Assembly: GCF_002844575.1 (NCBI RefSeq)
Contig: NZ_PIQO01000009.1
Location: 109,835-173,834 of the forward strand
Direction: 5' to 3'
From: Heyndrickxia camelliae
Lineage (GTDB): Bacteria > Bacillota > Bacilli > Bacillales > Bacillaceae_C
Length of the DNA stretch: 64,000 bases
Positions 8,986 to 17,856 of the stretch are shown one piece after another. The notes below the pieces were generated by a model. The model was not told where the DNA came from, did no database searches, and saw nothing but the letters and a program-made list of their open reading frames with translations. Position numbers and translations under genes: made by a program. The first letter of the stretch is position 1. Each line of letters starts with the position of its first letter.

Positions 8986-11900
8986 ATGAAAAAGTTCATT
9001 CGTTTCTTTTCTCAGCGTTTGGTACTCCTTTCCGTAATGGTAGTGCTTGTATTTGTATGGGGCATCTATTCTGCAGCACAAATGAAGACCGAGTATCTTC
9101 CGCAAATCAATAATCCTACTGTTATGGTCACATGGAAATCACCGGCTGAAGTGGATAACGTTAAGATTGAGCAATTCAATAACAATCTTATTCAATCCCT
9201 GAAAGAAGTGGAGGGAATGAAATCAATTCAATCAACGATTTACAAGCAGGGATTGTTTTCTAGTTTAACTTTTTCACAAAATGTGGATATCGAGCAAGCA
9301 GAAAGAAACATCCAGAACGCTATCCAACGGGTAAATCTACCTGCAGATTCCAGCAGGCCTGAGATTCAAAGGATTAGCTCTGATGCCTTTCCCTTTATGG
9401 AAATTAGCGCATCCTCTGCAAATATCGAGAAACAACTCAGCGAAATAAATGGTGTAAAAAGAGTAGATGTAACTGGCAACGGGCAAAAAGGATTGGTCGT
9501 TCAGTTGGACAACCAAAAACTGCTAGATCACGGACTTCGGTTTGAGGATGTGAAAAATGCACTGAAGAATGATAGGAGTTTATGGCCGGAAGGAACCATT
9601 ACAACGAAAAATCTTCAGATGCTGTTGAAGGTAGAAGGAACGGCAAATCAAAAGACAGAACTTGAAAATACAATGGTTAAGACCGATAATAATAAGCCTG
9701 TATTTTTGAAAGACATAGCGACCATTGAAGAAGGAACGATAAATGTCGAAACCAAGGTCAGAACAAATGGAAAACCAAGTGTTATTTTGGATTTGTATAA
9801 AACGAGCTCAGCAGATGTCACCAAAGTAAGTGAAGATGTGATGAAGATGCTAGAGAAGATGAATCAATCAGATCCAGATGTAACATTTACGATTCTTTCT
9901 AATCAGGGACAGTCAGTATCACATGCAATAAATGGATTATGGAAAGAAGGTGCACTTGGTTGTGTATTTTCAATACTATGTGTGTTCTTCTTTTTTCGTG
10001 AATGGAGGGCTACAACAGCAATTGCTGTGACACTTCCAATATGTTTTCTTGTGACTATATCGATTTTACAGGCAATGGGGATTACTTTAAATTTATTAAC
10101 AGTGTCAGGATTAATTGTTTCCATGGGCAGGGTGGTGGATGACTCCATTGTGGTGCTTGATAATGTTTATCGCAAACTTGAAAAGAATGGCTCTTATTCC
10201 TTGGATTTGCTGGCTTCAGCTGTAAAGGAAATGATACCCGCAGTGGTTTCTTCCACCTTGGTCACGGTTGCTGTTTATTTACCATTAGCTCTGACTAAAA
10301 ACATGGTCGGTCAAGCGTTATATGGACTTGGTTGGGCTGTGACCATTTCGCTGTTTTGTTCGCTGGTGGTTTCACTCCTTATTTTACCTCCATATGTAGC
10401 AAGAACGTGGACAGGGCGTTTTCACGCTAAAGCACCGAAAATAGAAATGTGGGCAATAATCCTCCTAGAAAAAGTATGGGGACACCGAGGCAAATGGTTT
10501 AGCGGGTTAGTGGTTGTTCTTATTTTGGCGATTATCAGTGCCATTTTTATACCCGTAAATGTTCTGCCGCGTACCCATGCACAAGATCTTACTATTCAAG
10601 TGGAAGCAAAAGAAGGGGCAACACTTGAGCAGGTTGACGCTGATGTTAGGGCACTTGAATCATTATTACAATGGCATAAGGAGATTGCAGGTTATTCTTC
10701 GACCGTTGGCTCTATTTTCGCTCCTGCCTTTGATGATGTATTCGACCAAGGTGGGGGATGGATTCAGCAGCCGAATATTGCAAATGTATATATTACTCCT
10801 ACAAAAGGTGTGAAAATTGATCAATTAACTTATCTTTTAAGACAGGATATTAAAAATCTTTCTGCAAGCTCGAATTACACTATCACAAATCAGCAAATTG
10901 CTGGGGACGATTCAAGAATTAACTTAGTTCTCACTGGTGAAAATCCTAATGAACTTACTAAGACTGCAGCCTTATTAAGAGGGAAACTACAAATGATTAA
11001 AGGATTGCAAATTTATGGTGATGCAGATCAATCGGATCAGGAACGGTTTACTATTGAGCTGGACGAGGAGAAAATCAATGCCTTAGGTGTAAATAAGCAA
11101 TCTATTCTGGCGAAGTTGGAAACATTTATAGATAAACGCGAGGATATCCAAATGGCAGATTCGACTTCCTCTTTTGAAGTGGAACTTCGCAAGCCTTCTG
11201 CTGTTTCGCTTTCATATTCTCAAGGGACTGATTCGGAGCAAGAACTGGTTACTCAATTAGGACATGTCACTTTTAAGGATAAGGATGGAAAGGATGTTCA
11301 GCTTCAGGAAGTGGGAAAACTCAAGGTGGATTCGCCGATATTGTGGAGTGAGAAAGATGACCAGCCAATTGCGGTTGTGACTGGAAACATACTCACAAGT
11401 GATATCGGAGGGGTTACAAAAGAGATAATAGATACACTGGGCAAAATCGACCTGCCTAAAGGAATCCAAATTGAATTTGGCGGTATCCCTCAACAAGTTC
11501 AGGAAATGATATGGAATATTGGTTTTGCCGGAGTCGTATCTATTATTCTAGTACTATTTATTATTTCTTGTATTTTCAAAGGGATTCGGGGACCAGTAGC
11601 GGTAGTATCCTCCTTGCCGTTTGCGCTAATTGGATCGGTTCTTTTCTTGTTCCTATTTAGGCAGTCCTGGAATTTGGGTGCATTAGTTGGAATGGTGATG
11701 CTGGTTGGGATTGTCACAACAAATGGAATCGTCCTTGTCGATCGATTGGAAAGGCTGCAAGCGATTGGAGGTCCATTAAAAAAATTCATTATTGAAGGTA
11801 CTGCAAGCCGTGTAAGGCCAGTACTTATGACAGCAGCTACCACAATCCTGACACTTTTGCCATTAGCATTCTCGGGAAAGTCGGATACGCTTATCTCTCA

Positions 11901-12048
11901 ATCACTTGGACTGGTAGTGGTTGGCGGTATGATTACTTCCACCATTGCAAGCCTTTTGGTGATTCCAACCGTTTATTATTGGATGTGGAACTCCGGCCTG
12001 CGAAAAAAGGCACATAAACAAATCAATGTTCTCTCGTACGGGGACTAA
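8986..12048 (+). CDS. RND-family efflux transporter (AcrB/SwrC-like)
   Basis: About 1020 residues with the RND layout: an N-terminal membrane helix (LVLLSVMVVLVFVWGIY), a large extracytoplasmic domain, a helix bundle with GRVVDDSIVVLDNVYRK, a second large domain, and a final bundle with GIVTTNGIVLVDRL. This pseudo-twofold structure matches the HAE1 branch and the Gram-positive SwrC (YerP) group, which exports lipopeptides or drugs by proton antiport. The ATG at 8986 is chosen for its GGAGATAAGT site. No membrane fusion protein gene is adjacent, which is usual for Firmicute SwrC-like pumps. It may be co-expressed with the exported phosphoesterase. Confidence 0.92.
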   Translation: MKKFIRFFSQRLVLLSVMVVLVFVWGIYSAAQMKTEYLPQINNPTVMVTWKSPAEVDNVKIEQFNNNLIQSLKEVEGMKSIQSTIYKQGLFSSLTFSQNVDIEQAERNIQNAIQRVNLPADSSRPEIQRISSDAFPFMEISASSANIEKQLSEINGVKRVDVTGNGQKGLVVQLDNQKLLDHGLRFEDVKNALKNDRSLWPEGTITTKNLQMLLKVEGTANQKTELENTMVKTDNNKPVFLKDIATIEEGTINVETKVRTNGKPSVILDLYKTSSADVTKVSEDVMKMLEKMNQSDPDVTFTILSNQGQSVSHAINGLWKEGALGCVFSILCVFFFFREWRATTAIAVTLPICFLVTISILQAMGITLNLLTVSGLIVSMGRVVDDSIVVLDNVYRKLEKNGSYSLDLLASAVKEMIPAVVSSTLVTVAVYLPLALTKNMVGQALYGLGWAVTISLFCSLVVSLLILPPYVARTWTGRFHAKAPKIEMWAIILLEKVWGHRGKWFSGLVVVLILAIISAIFIPVNVLPRTHAQDLTIQVEAKEGATLEQVDADVRALESLLQWHKEIAGYSSTVGSIFAPAFDDVFDQGGGWIQQPNIANVYITPTKGVKIDQLTYLLRQDIKNLSASSNYTITNQQIAGDDSRINLVLTGENPNELTKTAALLRGKLQMIKGLQIYGDADQSDQERFTIELDEEKINALGVNKQSILAKLETFIDKREDIQMADSTSSFEVELRKPSAVSLSYSQGTDSEQELVTQLGHVTFKDKDGKDVQLQEVGKLKVDSPILWSEKDDQPIAVVTGNILTSDIGGVTKEIIDTLGKIDLPKGIQIEFGGIPQQVQEMIWNIGFAGVVSIILVLFIISCIFKGIRGPVAVVSSLPFALIGSVLFLFLFRQSWNLGALVGMVMLVGIVTTNGIVLVDRLERLQAIGGPLKKFIIEGTASRVRPVLMTAATTILTLLPLAFSGKSDTLISQSLGLVVVGGMITSTIASLLVIPTVYYWMWNSGLRKKAHKQINVLSYGD

Positions 12049-12217
12049 CTTTGAAGGGAATGCCTTTTTTGGGATAAATTCTTACTTTTAATAGAGTAAT
12101 GGATAATAAAACGTACTAAGCTTCATATTATGGATGCTACGATGCGAAATTAGACAATTGACATGGACATGTTGGAATGTATTTCTTATACAAAATAAAT
12201 CATGTTTCCATTATAAA

Positions 12218-12245
12218 AGGGCTTCCCATTAGGAAGCCCTAATCT
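12218..12245 (-). terminator. Intrinsic terminator of the SDR gene
   Basis: AGGGCTTCC (12218-12226) pairs with GGAAGCCCT (12232-12240). On the minus strand it is followed by a TTTTATAA tract, so it ends the SDR transcript; it may also stop the RND transcript. Confidence 0.75.
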
Positions 12246-12252
12246 ATTGACT

Positions 12253-13014
12253 TTAAAATGCGGAAGTCCAACCAGCATCAGCTACCACTACAGTTCCATT
12301 AACAAAGCTTGATTCATCTGAAGCCAAGAATAAAGCAACATTTGCAATTTCTTCTGGTTTACCTGTGCGTGGCATAACAGCTTGTACTGCTTGTGTGCGA
12401 CCGAATCCGAATTCATTAATGTTTTTCATAGAGGCACCAATATTTGTTTCCACTCCGCCTGGAGCAATAGCATTGCAGCGAATACCTTGGTTTGCATACA
12501 TATATCCAGTATTCTTTGTAAGTCCAACAACAGCATGTTTCGATGCACCGTAAGCTGCACCTGCATGAGCACCATTTACTCCACCTGTGGAGGCAATATT
12601 TACGATAACGCCTTTGCCTTTTTCTAAGAAAATAGGGATTGCTTTACGCATCGCCCGCATAACACCTTTTGTATTTATATCAAAAATTAGATCCCATCTG
12701 TCATCACTAATGTCACCAACAGGCTCAAAACCATCCATTATTCCAGCATTATTCACAAGAATATCTAAAGTTCCATATTCGTTTACGGCAGTATCAATCA
12801 TATTCTCAATATCCTCTAATTTCGCGACGTTTGCTTGAACTGCTTTTGCAATACCACCGTTATGGGTAATACCGTCAGCAACCGCTTTCGCACCTTCCAC
12901 ATTAAGGTCTGCAACGATGACTTTTGCCCCTTCCTTTGCATATAACTCAGCAATCGCTTTACCCATACCAGACGCTGCTCCCGTTACAACTGCAACCTTA
13001 TCTTGTAGTTTCAT
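12253..13014 (-). CDS. SDR-family NAD(P)-dependent oxidoreductase
   Basis: The 253-residue protein is a classical short-chain dehydrogenase. It has the cofactor loop VTGAASGMGKAIA (residues 10-22), an acidic residue after beta-2 (VIVADLN) favouring NAD, NNAGIMDG, the catalytic Ser in NIASTGGV and the YGASK active site. C-terminal IANVALFLASDESSFVNG is typical. Substrate is unknown. It is divergent from the TetR-type regulator at 13185, which probably controls it. Confidence 0.92.
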   Translation of the reverse strand: MKLQDKVAVVTGAASGMGKAIAELYAKEGAKVIVADLNVEGAKAVADGITHNGGIAKAVQANVAKLEDIENMIDTAVNEYGTLDILVNNAGIMDGFEPVGDISDDRWDLIFDINTKGVMRAMRKAIPIFLEKGKGVIVNIASTGGVNGAHAGAAYGASKHAVVGLTKNTGYMYANQGIRCNAIAPGGVETNIGASMKNINEFGFGRTQAVQAVMPRTGKPEEIANVALFLASDESSFVNGTVVVADAGWTSAF

Positions 13015-13066
13015 AGTAAGTCACTCCATTCATATTGAACATTTGTTGGTTATCTTTCTACTTACT

Positions 13067-13095
13067 ATAATATAATCGAAGTATGGAGCGTACAA
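13067..13095 (-). promoter_or_regulatory. Candidate sigma-A promoter of the SDR gene
   Basis: On the minus strand TTGTAC (13095-13090), 17 bases, then TATTAT (13072-13067). It lies 53 bases or more before the SDR start in the region shared with the divergent regulator. An imperfect dyad with ACTT...AAGT ends (13060-13082) overlaps the -10 and is a weak operator candidate. Confidence 0.4.
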
Positions 13096-13184
13096 TCAGC
13101 AAATGAAGGCCAATTTGTTGAAAAATCAACACTATCCTTATTAAATGTATATTATCTTTTTTTATCGAACAGTGAGGGTTCCTT

Positions 13185-13790
13185 ATGTCTAATAATATTC
13201 ATCTTGATAGAAGAATCGCTAAATCTAAACAAGCTTTAAAGGATGCTTTAATATCGTTAATGCAAAAGAAGGATTTTAAGGAAATTACGATAAAAGAAAT
13301 TGTACAATTAGCAGACTTAAATCGCGGTACTTTTTACAAACATTATCAATATAAAGAAGATCTGCTGGAAGAAATGATGGACGATGTCATAGCTAATTTA
13401 ATTCTCTCTTATCGGGAGCCATATAAAAACAAGGAAACATTTGAGGTGAAAGAACTTACTTCATCGACAATTAAAATTTTTGACCACGTGGATAAATATA
13501 AGGAATTTTATACACTAGTTGTGCAATCCAATGCAATGTTAGGTTTTCAAAGTAAGATATGTGATGTGTTAAAAGAATTAGTCTTGCATGATTTGTATGA
13601 TCACCGGCCCGAAATAAATATAGCCCCCAATCTACATGCCAGTTTTCAAGCATATGCGATTTTCGGCATGATAGTGGAGTGGATACAGCAAGGATTTAAA
13701 TACAGTTCTACCTATATGGCGGAGCAATTATTGGCAATTATTAAGTACAGCCAAGTAAATGCTGTTGTGAAGTTACATATAAAGGAGTAG
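13185..13790 (+). CDS. TetR/AcrR-family transcriptional regulator
   Basis: The 201-residue protein has an N-terminal TetR helix-turn-helix: SKQALKDALISLMQKKDFKEI, then IKEIVQLADLNRGTFYKHYQYKEDLLEEM (about 34-62), ending in the FYKHY recognition-helix signature. The C-terminal half is a helical ligand domain of the TetR_C_7-like type. Its position divergent from the SDR gene suggests it represses that gene and itself. The effector is not known. An intrinsic terminator follows. Confidence 0.9.
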   Translation: MSNNIHLDRRIAKSKQALKDALISLMQKKDFKEITIKEIVQLADLNRGTFYKHYQYKEDLLEEMMDDVIANLILSYREPYKNKETFEVKELTSSTIKIFDHVDKYKEFYTLVVQSNAMLGFQSKICDVLKELVLHDLYDHRPEINIAPNLHASFQAYAIFGMIVEWIQQGFKYSSTYMAEQLLAIIKYSQVNAVVKLHIKE

Positions 13791-13799
13791 TTTATTGCA

Positions 13800-13832
13800 G
13801 ACCAAATCGTATAATGTGATTTGGCCTTTTTC
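13800..13832 (+). terminator. Intrinsic terminator after TetR gene
   Basis: ACCAAATC and GATTTGG(C) arms around a 9-base loop, followed by CCTTTTTC. Confidence 0.72.
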
Positions 13833-14025
13833 GCGGACCTAGGAGCTGTTTATCATTTCCTAATAATTTTCCATTTTAACGGATCCAGATTCCGCAGCCC
13901 TCTTCATTTAAGAAGGTTTTAGTAGATTAACGGATTCACTGTCTTTTCAAGTTTAAAAGAAAAGCAGGAAATATGTCTGTTATAGGGGAAATCCTTATTA
14001 ATATACCTTCGAAAGGAGATAAATG

Positions 14026-14565
14026 ATGATTTTTCAGAAAGATTCATTAGTCGTAAGGGAGCTAGTTGAGACAGATAAAGATATATTAGCAAAATGGCTA
14101 TCCGATCCACATGTCCTAGAATATTATGAAGGCAGGGATAGGCCACATGATATAGAGATGGTAACGAAGCACTTTTATAATCGACAAAATAGAGAAATAG
14201 CAGGCTGTATCATAGAATACGAAGGGGTGGAAATTGGCTATATACAATTTTACCCATTAGAAGAGGACGAGAAAAAAGTGTATGGGTATGCAGATAACTG
14301 CGAAACGATATATGGTACCGATCAATTCATTGGGGAAATTTCGTATTGGAATAAAGGAATTGGTAAGCTGCTAGTTTCATCTATGATTGACTTTTTAGTG
14401 AAAGAAAAAGGGGCTGACAGAGTGGTAATGGATCCGCAAAGTTGGAATATGCGTGCGATTGCTTGTTATGAAAAGTGCGGGATGAAAAAAGTAAAATACC
14501 TGCCAAAACATGAAATGCATGAGGGAGAACTTCGGGATAGCTGGTTAATGGAATATAAAAAATAG
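14026..14565 (+). CDS. GNAT acetyltransferase resembling aminoglycoside 6'-N-acetyltransferases
   Basis: About 179 residues. The sequence carries YGTDQFIGEISYWNKGIGKL, VVMDPQSWNMRAIACYEKCG and an LPKHEMHEGELRDSWLM tail, a pattern shared with AAC(6')-Ib-like Acetyltransf_8 proteins. The acetyl-CoA loop is at WNKGIGKLL. The two tandem ATGs at 14023 and 14026 follow AAAGGAG; the second has better spacing (7). It leads a three-gene run with 12-base gaps, next to a small-molecule kinase, which fits drug or metabolite modification. Real resistance activity is not shown by sequence. Confidence 0.82.
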   Translation: MIFQKDSLVVRELVETDKDILAKWLSDPHVLEYYEGRDRPHDIEMVTKHFYNRQNREIAGCIIEYEGVEIGYIQFYPLEEDEKKVYGYADNCETIYGTDQFIGEISYWNKGIGKLLVSSMIDFLVKEKGADRVVMDPQSWNMRAIACYEKCGMKKVKYLPKHEMHEGELRDSWLMEYKK

Positions 14566-14577
14566 GGGAGGAGTGGC

Positions 14578-15489
14578 ATGGAAGAGTTAAAAGTCAGGAT
14601 TCCAAGACTTCATTCAGCACAAAAAATCGAAGAGATAAGAAAGGGATATTCCTTTGATAAGAAGTATTTGGTTGTCGTCAACAAACATGAGAAATATTTA
14701 TTGCGTACAAGCAACGTTCAAGAATATGCAAGAAAAACAACAGAGTTTGCTATTTTGAAAGAAATGAAGCAGTTGAACGTTCGGTCTCCTGAAGCGGTGG
14801 AGATAGGGGTACTAGAGGATTTGGAAATATGTTATAGCATATATTCCTATGTAGAAGGAGAAGATGCAAAGTCTCTGTTGCCGGCTTATGCCCCTAACGA
14901 GCAGTATTCCATTGGTGTTGCAGCTAGCCATGATCTTAAACACATGCATTCCCTAAATGCACCGCCATATATTGGCTCATGGTTTCATAGGATCACGAAG
15001 AAACATAAGAGATACATAGATGCCTATAAAAGCTGCGGTAAAAGAATCCAGTATGACGAAAAGCTAATGGATTTTATTGAAACCAATATAGATTATCTAA
15101 AAAATCGCCCAAGTCGTTTCCAGCATGATGATTTCCACTTAGGAAATATCATCGTGAAGGAAAAGCAATATAGTGGTGTAATCGATTTTGATCGATTTGA
15201 TTGGGGAGATCCGATTCATGACTTTGTAAAAGTAGGAATGTTCTCATGTGAAATAAGCATTCCTTTTTCGATAGGACAAGTAACAGGATATTTTAATGGA
15301 GAGATTCCTCCTCATTTTTGGAGAGTTTACTCCATTTATTTAGCCATGACGATATTTTCTTCCATTGTCTGGACTTTGAAAGTGGTGCCAGGCACCATCG
15401 ATGAAATGATGGAGCGATTGTATCGGGTGATGGAGGAACATAAGAATTTTGAGAGTTTCCAACCCAACTGGTTTTCAACTCCAAGTTAA
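14578..15489 (+). CDS. Aminoglycoside phosphotransferase (APH)-family kinase
   Basis: The 303-residue protein has a kinase-like fold: YLLRTSNVQEYA in the N-lobe, a linker with IYSYVEGEDA, the catalytic loop FQHDDFHLGNIIV (Brenner H-x-D-x4-N) near residues 180-192 and the metal-binding VIDFDRFDWGDPIHDF. This matches the APH/choline kinase family. The codons for VVPGT near residue 270 are the REP core palindrome (15383-15397), so part of the C-lobe may be repeat-derived. It is 12 bases after the acetyltransferase and 12 before the kinase gene, so all three are probably one operon. Confidence 0.86.
   Translation: MEELKVRIPRLHSAQKIEEIRKGYSFDKKYLVVVNKHEKYLLRTSNVQEYARKTTEFAILKEMKQLNVRSPEAVEIGVLEDLEICYSIYSYVEGEDAKSLLPAYAPNEQYSIGVAASHDLKHMHSLNAPPYIGSWFHRITKKHKRYIDAYKSCGKRIQYDEKLMDFIETNIDYLKNRPSRFQHDDFHLGNIIVKEKQYSGVIDFDRFDWGDPIHDFVKVGMFSCEISIPFSIGQVTGYFNGEIPPHFWRVYSIYLAMTIFSSIVWTLKVVPGTIDEMMERLYRVMEEHKNFESFQPNWFSTPS
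15383..15397. repeat. REP core palindrome inside the phosphotransferase gene
   Basis: TGGTGCCAGGCACCA is identical to the core of the dispersed REP family, but the flanking CTCGTGGACA arm is absent (it reads TCGATGAAATG). It is either a decayed copy kept in frame or a chance match; a 15-base identity makes chance unlikely. Confidence 0.5.
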
Positions 15490-15501
15490 GAGGAGGTTTT
15501 T

Positions 15502-16026
15502 ATGTTTTTTCTGCAAATGTCTGGCGTGCCTGGATCGGGAAAATCAACGCTTGCAAGACAAATAGGAAAGGCGACAGGTGCAATTGTAATCGATCACGAT
15601 ATTGTGAAATCGGCTTTGTTGAAATCATTGGATGCAAGAAACTTGGATGTTAGAACGACGGGAAGTGTTTCTTACGATATTGAATGGGCATTAATCGATT
15701 TCTATTTATCGCAAGGACATTGCGTAATTTTTGACAGTCCGTGTTTCTATCAGGAAATGTTGGAGAAGGGGCAAGGCCTTTCCAAAAAACATCAAGCAAA
15801 TTATAAATATATAGAATGTTATTTAGATGATTACATAGAAATAAATAAAAGGTTAAAAACTAGACAGCGAATGATAAGTCAAATTCAGGAAGTAGAATCA
15901 GAGGAAATGTTGCAAGCGTCGATTTATAATAGTAAGCGGCCGCAAGATACAGCATTCATAAAGGTGGATACATCAAGGCCAAATCAATATTATATTGAGG
16001 ATGTCATAAATTATTTACAAGAATAA
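15502..16026 (+). CDS. P-loop small-molecule kinase (AAA_33-type)
   Basis: The 174-residue protein opens with a Walker A loop, SGVPGSGKSTLARQIG (residues 7-22), followed by IDHDIVKSALL. Mid-protein CVIFDSPCFYQEM supplies a Walker B-like acid and RLKTRQRM a lid arginine region. This architecture is shared by AAA_33, chloramphenicol phosphotransferase-like and zeta-type kinases; no antitoxin gene is next to it, so a toxin role is unlikely. GAGGAGG precedes the ATG. It ends the acetyltransferase-APH-kinase run. Confidence 0.82.
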   Translation: MFFLQMSGVPGSGKSTLARQIGKATGAIVIDHDIVKSALLKSLDARNLDVRTTGSVSYDIEWALIDFYLSQGHCVIFDSPCFYQEMLEKGQGLSKKHQANYKYIECYLDDYIEINKRLKTRQRMISQIQEVESEEMLQASIYNSKRPQDTAFIKVDTSRPNQYYIEDVINYLQE

Positions 16027-16126
16027 TACATAGGGAAAAACTTCTGATAAAAAAATGTTACCGCTTCCACTTGAATACGAAAAAAAATCATGATAATATG
16101 TACCTAATACTTTAATAATACATCAC

Positions 16127-16150
16127 ATGTTACTGATCCGATCAGGCATG
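16127..16150 (+). promoter_or_regulatory. RAT (ribonucleic antiterminator) of the GlcT type
   Basis: GTTACTGATCCGATCAGGCA is an imperfect stem closely resembling the RAT ahead of Bacillus ptsG, which is bound by the CAT domain of GlcT. Its 3' end overlaps the 5' arm of the terminator at 16145, so the two folds are mutually exclusive. The antiterminator gene lies just downstream at 16765. Confidence 0.75.
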
Positions 16151-16205
16151 GTGGTAATTGGAAGGTCCTAATATTCCCCCTTCTTTATACCGCCATGCCT
16201 TTTTG
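16145..16205 (+). terminator. Leader terminator controlled by RAT
   Basis: GGCATGGTGGTA (16145-16156) pairs with TACCGCCATGCC (16188-16199), one G.U pair, followed by CTTTTT. It lies between the promoter region and the IIA gene; the RAT overlap indicates attenuation by sugar-dependent antitermination. Confidence 0.8.
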
Positions 16206-16232
16206 CGACTAAATATAGAGGAGTCTATGAAT

Positions 16233-16724
16233 ATGTTCAAAAAAAATCTTTTCAAAAAAACACCATTAGAAATGTATGCGCCTGTAAACGGACAAATTAT
16301 TCCAATTGAAGAGGTACCGGACCCAGTTTTTAACCAAAAAATGATGGGGGAAGGGATAGCTATTATGCCATCGAATGGCGGGATTCATGCCCCTGTGGAA
16401 GGGACCATTATTCAGGTCGCTCCAACTATGCATGCAGTAGGAATTTTAGCAAAAGATGGTACGGAAATTTTGATTCATATTGGATTAGAAACGGTTGCTT
16501 TAAAGGGAGAAGGCTTTACTGTTCGCGTAAAAGAAGGAGATAAAGTCTCCATGGGTCAGCTTTTAATCGAAGTAGATTGGGATTATATTAGTACCCATGC
16601 AAGTAGCACAGTAACTCCCATCATCATAACCAATAGTCATGATGGATCGAAACAGTTTACATTCACGGAGGAGAAAGAAGGAATTCAAGGCCAGACCGTT
16701 ATCATGACAGCATCCGGAAAATGA
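16233..16724 (+). CDS. PTS EIIA component, glucose/GlcNAc type
   Basis: A 164-residue single-domain EIIA(Glc)-family protein. It contains MYAPVNGQIIPIEEVPDPVF, GIAIMPSNGGIHAPVEG, the structural histidine in MHAVGI and the phosphorylated histidine in ILIHIGLETVALKGEGF. It receives phosphate from HPr and passes it to an EIIB domain, probably that of the EIICB gene at 17857, which lacks its own IIA. ATG 16233 is chosen because GAGGAG lies 9 bases upstream; ATG 16227 is the alternative. Expression is controlled by the RAT/terminator leader. Confidence 0.92.
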   Translation: MFKKNLFKKTPLEMYAPVNGQIIPIEEVPDPVFNQKMMGEGIAIMPSNGGIHAPVEGTIIQVAPTMHAVGILAKDGTEILIHIGLETVALKGEGFTVRVKEGDKVSMGQLLIEVDWDYISTHASSTVTPIIITNSHDGSKQFTFTEEKEGIQGQTVIMTASGK

Positions 16725-16764
16725 TGACAATATATATATTGTGAATACAAGGAGATGACTTCGG

Positions 16765-17592
16765 ATGAAAATAACGAGGATCCTGAATAATAATGCTGTC
16801 ATTGTAAAGGACGGCATCCAGGAAAAAATTGCTGTTGGAGCGGGAATTGCCTTTGGCAAGAAGAGAAATGATATCGTCAATGCAAAAAAGATAGAAAAGC
16901 TTTTTGTTATGAAGGAAAACGAAAAGCTTCAGCAGCTCCTTAGCAGAATTCCGGAAGAGCATTTTATCATCTCAGAAAAAATTATTTCTTATGCAGAAGA
17001 ATATCTGGGTACTAAGTTAAATGAACATATTCATATTGCTCTAACAGACCATCTATCCTATGCAATGGAGCGAGAAACAGAAGGTATTCAACTGAAAAAC
17101 AAGCTTTTGCATGAAATTAAAATTCTATATAAGAAGGAATTTGAAATTGGTTTGTGGGCAATTAATTTTATTGAAAAAACCTTTCAAATAAGAATGCCTG
17201 AGGATGAGGCAGGCTATATTGCTCTCCATATCCATACGATGAAGCTGCAAGGCGGCGATATGCGCCAAACCATAATCCAGACGACCATCATACGTGACAT
17301 TGTAGAAACAATCATGAACTTTCTTCATATCCAGGTGAAGGAAGATGATATATCCTATCATCGGCTTATAACTCATTTAAGATTTGCCTTAACAAGAATG
17401 AATCAGGATGAAACCCACACAATGGACGATGAAATGCTTGAGATGATTAATAAGAAATTCCCGCTTTCTTACCAATGTGCCTTAGCAGTAGCAAATGACC
17501 TATCTGCGAATTATGATATGACGTTGCCAGAACATGAATTGGGGTATATCACCCTGCATATTGAACGGTTAAGAAAACAATGGATTGAATAA
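16765..17592 (+). CDS. BglG/GlcT-family transcription antiterminator
   Basis: The 275-residue protein has an N-terminal RNA-binding CAT domain (MKITRILNNNAVIVKDG, VGAGIAFGKKRND), then two PTS regulation domains. PRD1 includes ALTDHLSYAMER and YIALHIHTM, PRD2 includes LITHLRFALTR and GYITLHIERL; the histidines are the expected phosphorylation sites. It should bind the RAT at 16127 and prevent termination when the sugar is available, with PRD phosphorylation by the PTS setting its activity. A clear AAGGAGAT site precedes the start. It is flanked by the PTS genes it controls. Confidence 0.92.
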   Translation: MKITRILNNNAVIVKDGIQEKIAVGAGIAFGKKRNDIVNAKKIEKLFVMKENEKLQQLLSRIPEEHFIISEKIISYAEEYLGTKLNEHIHIALTDHLSYAMERETEGIQLKNKLLHEIKILYKKEFEIGLWAINFIEKTFQIRMPEDEAGYIALHIHTMKLQGGDMRQTIIQTTIIRDIVETIMNFLHIQVKEDDISYHRLITHLRFALTRMNQDETHTMDDEMLEMINKKFPLSYQCALAVANDLSANYDMTLPEHELGYITLHIERLRKQWIE

Positions 17593-17856
17593 GTAATAAG
17601 CTTTCTCCATGAAAGAAATTTCTAGCGTATATCTGAGAAAAACGGAAAGGAGTGTTGCTACGGGAGATGGAACCAGCCGAAAGTAACATGTGGACGGAGT
17701 AATAAGAAACGCCTTAGATATTATTTTTTCAATTATCCTTACCATATTCACTCCGAATTCCTTGTTTCAAAGTGGATGATTCTAATCCCAAAAAAAGAAG
17801 ATTACTAGCTTTTCAAAAAAAGAGGCTTAAGAAAAAATTTTAGGGGGAATAAAAAT

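Noticed and set aside
15502..16026. Zeta-toxin/epsilon antitoxin system
   Set aside because: The P-loop kinase has the right fold class but there is no small antitoxin gene next to it, and it sits in a modifying-enzyme operon.
17651..17680. Second RAT before nagE (GGAGTGTTGCTACGGGAGAT)
   Set aside because: It has some likeness to a LicT/SacT site, but no overlapping terminator could be drawn, so it was not called.
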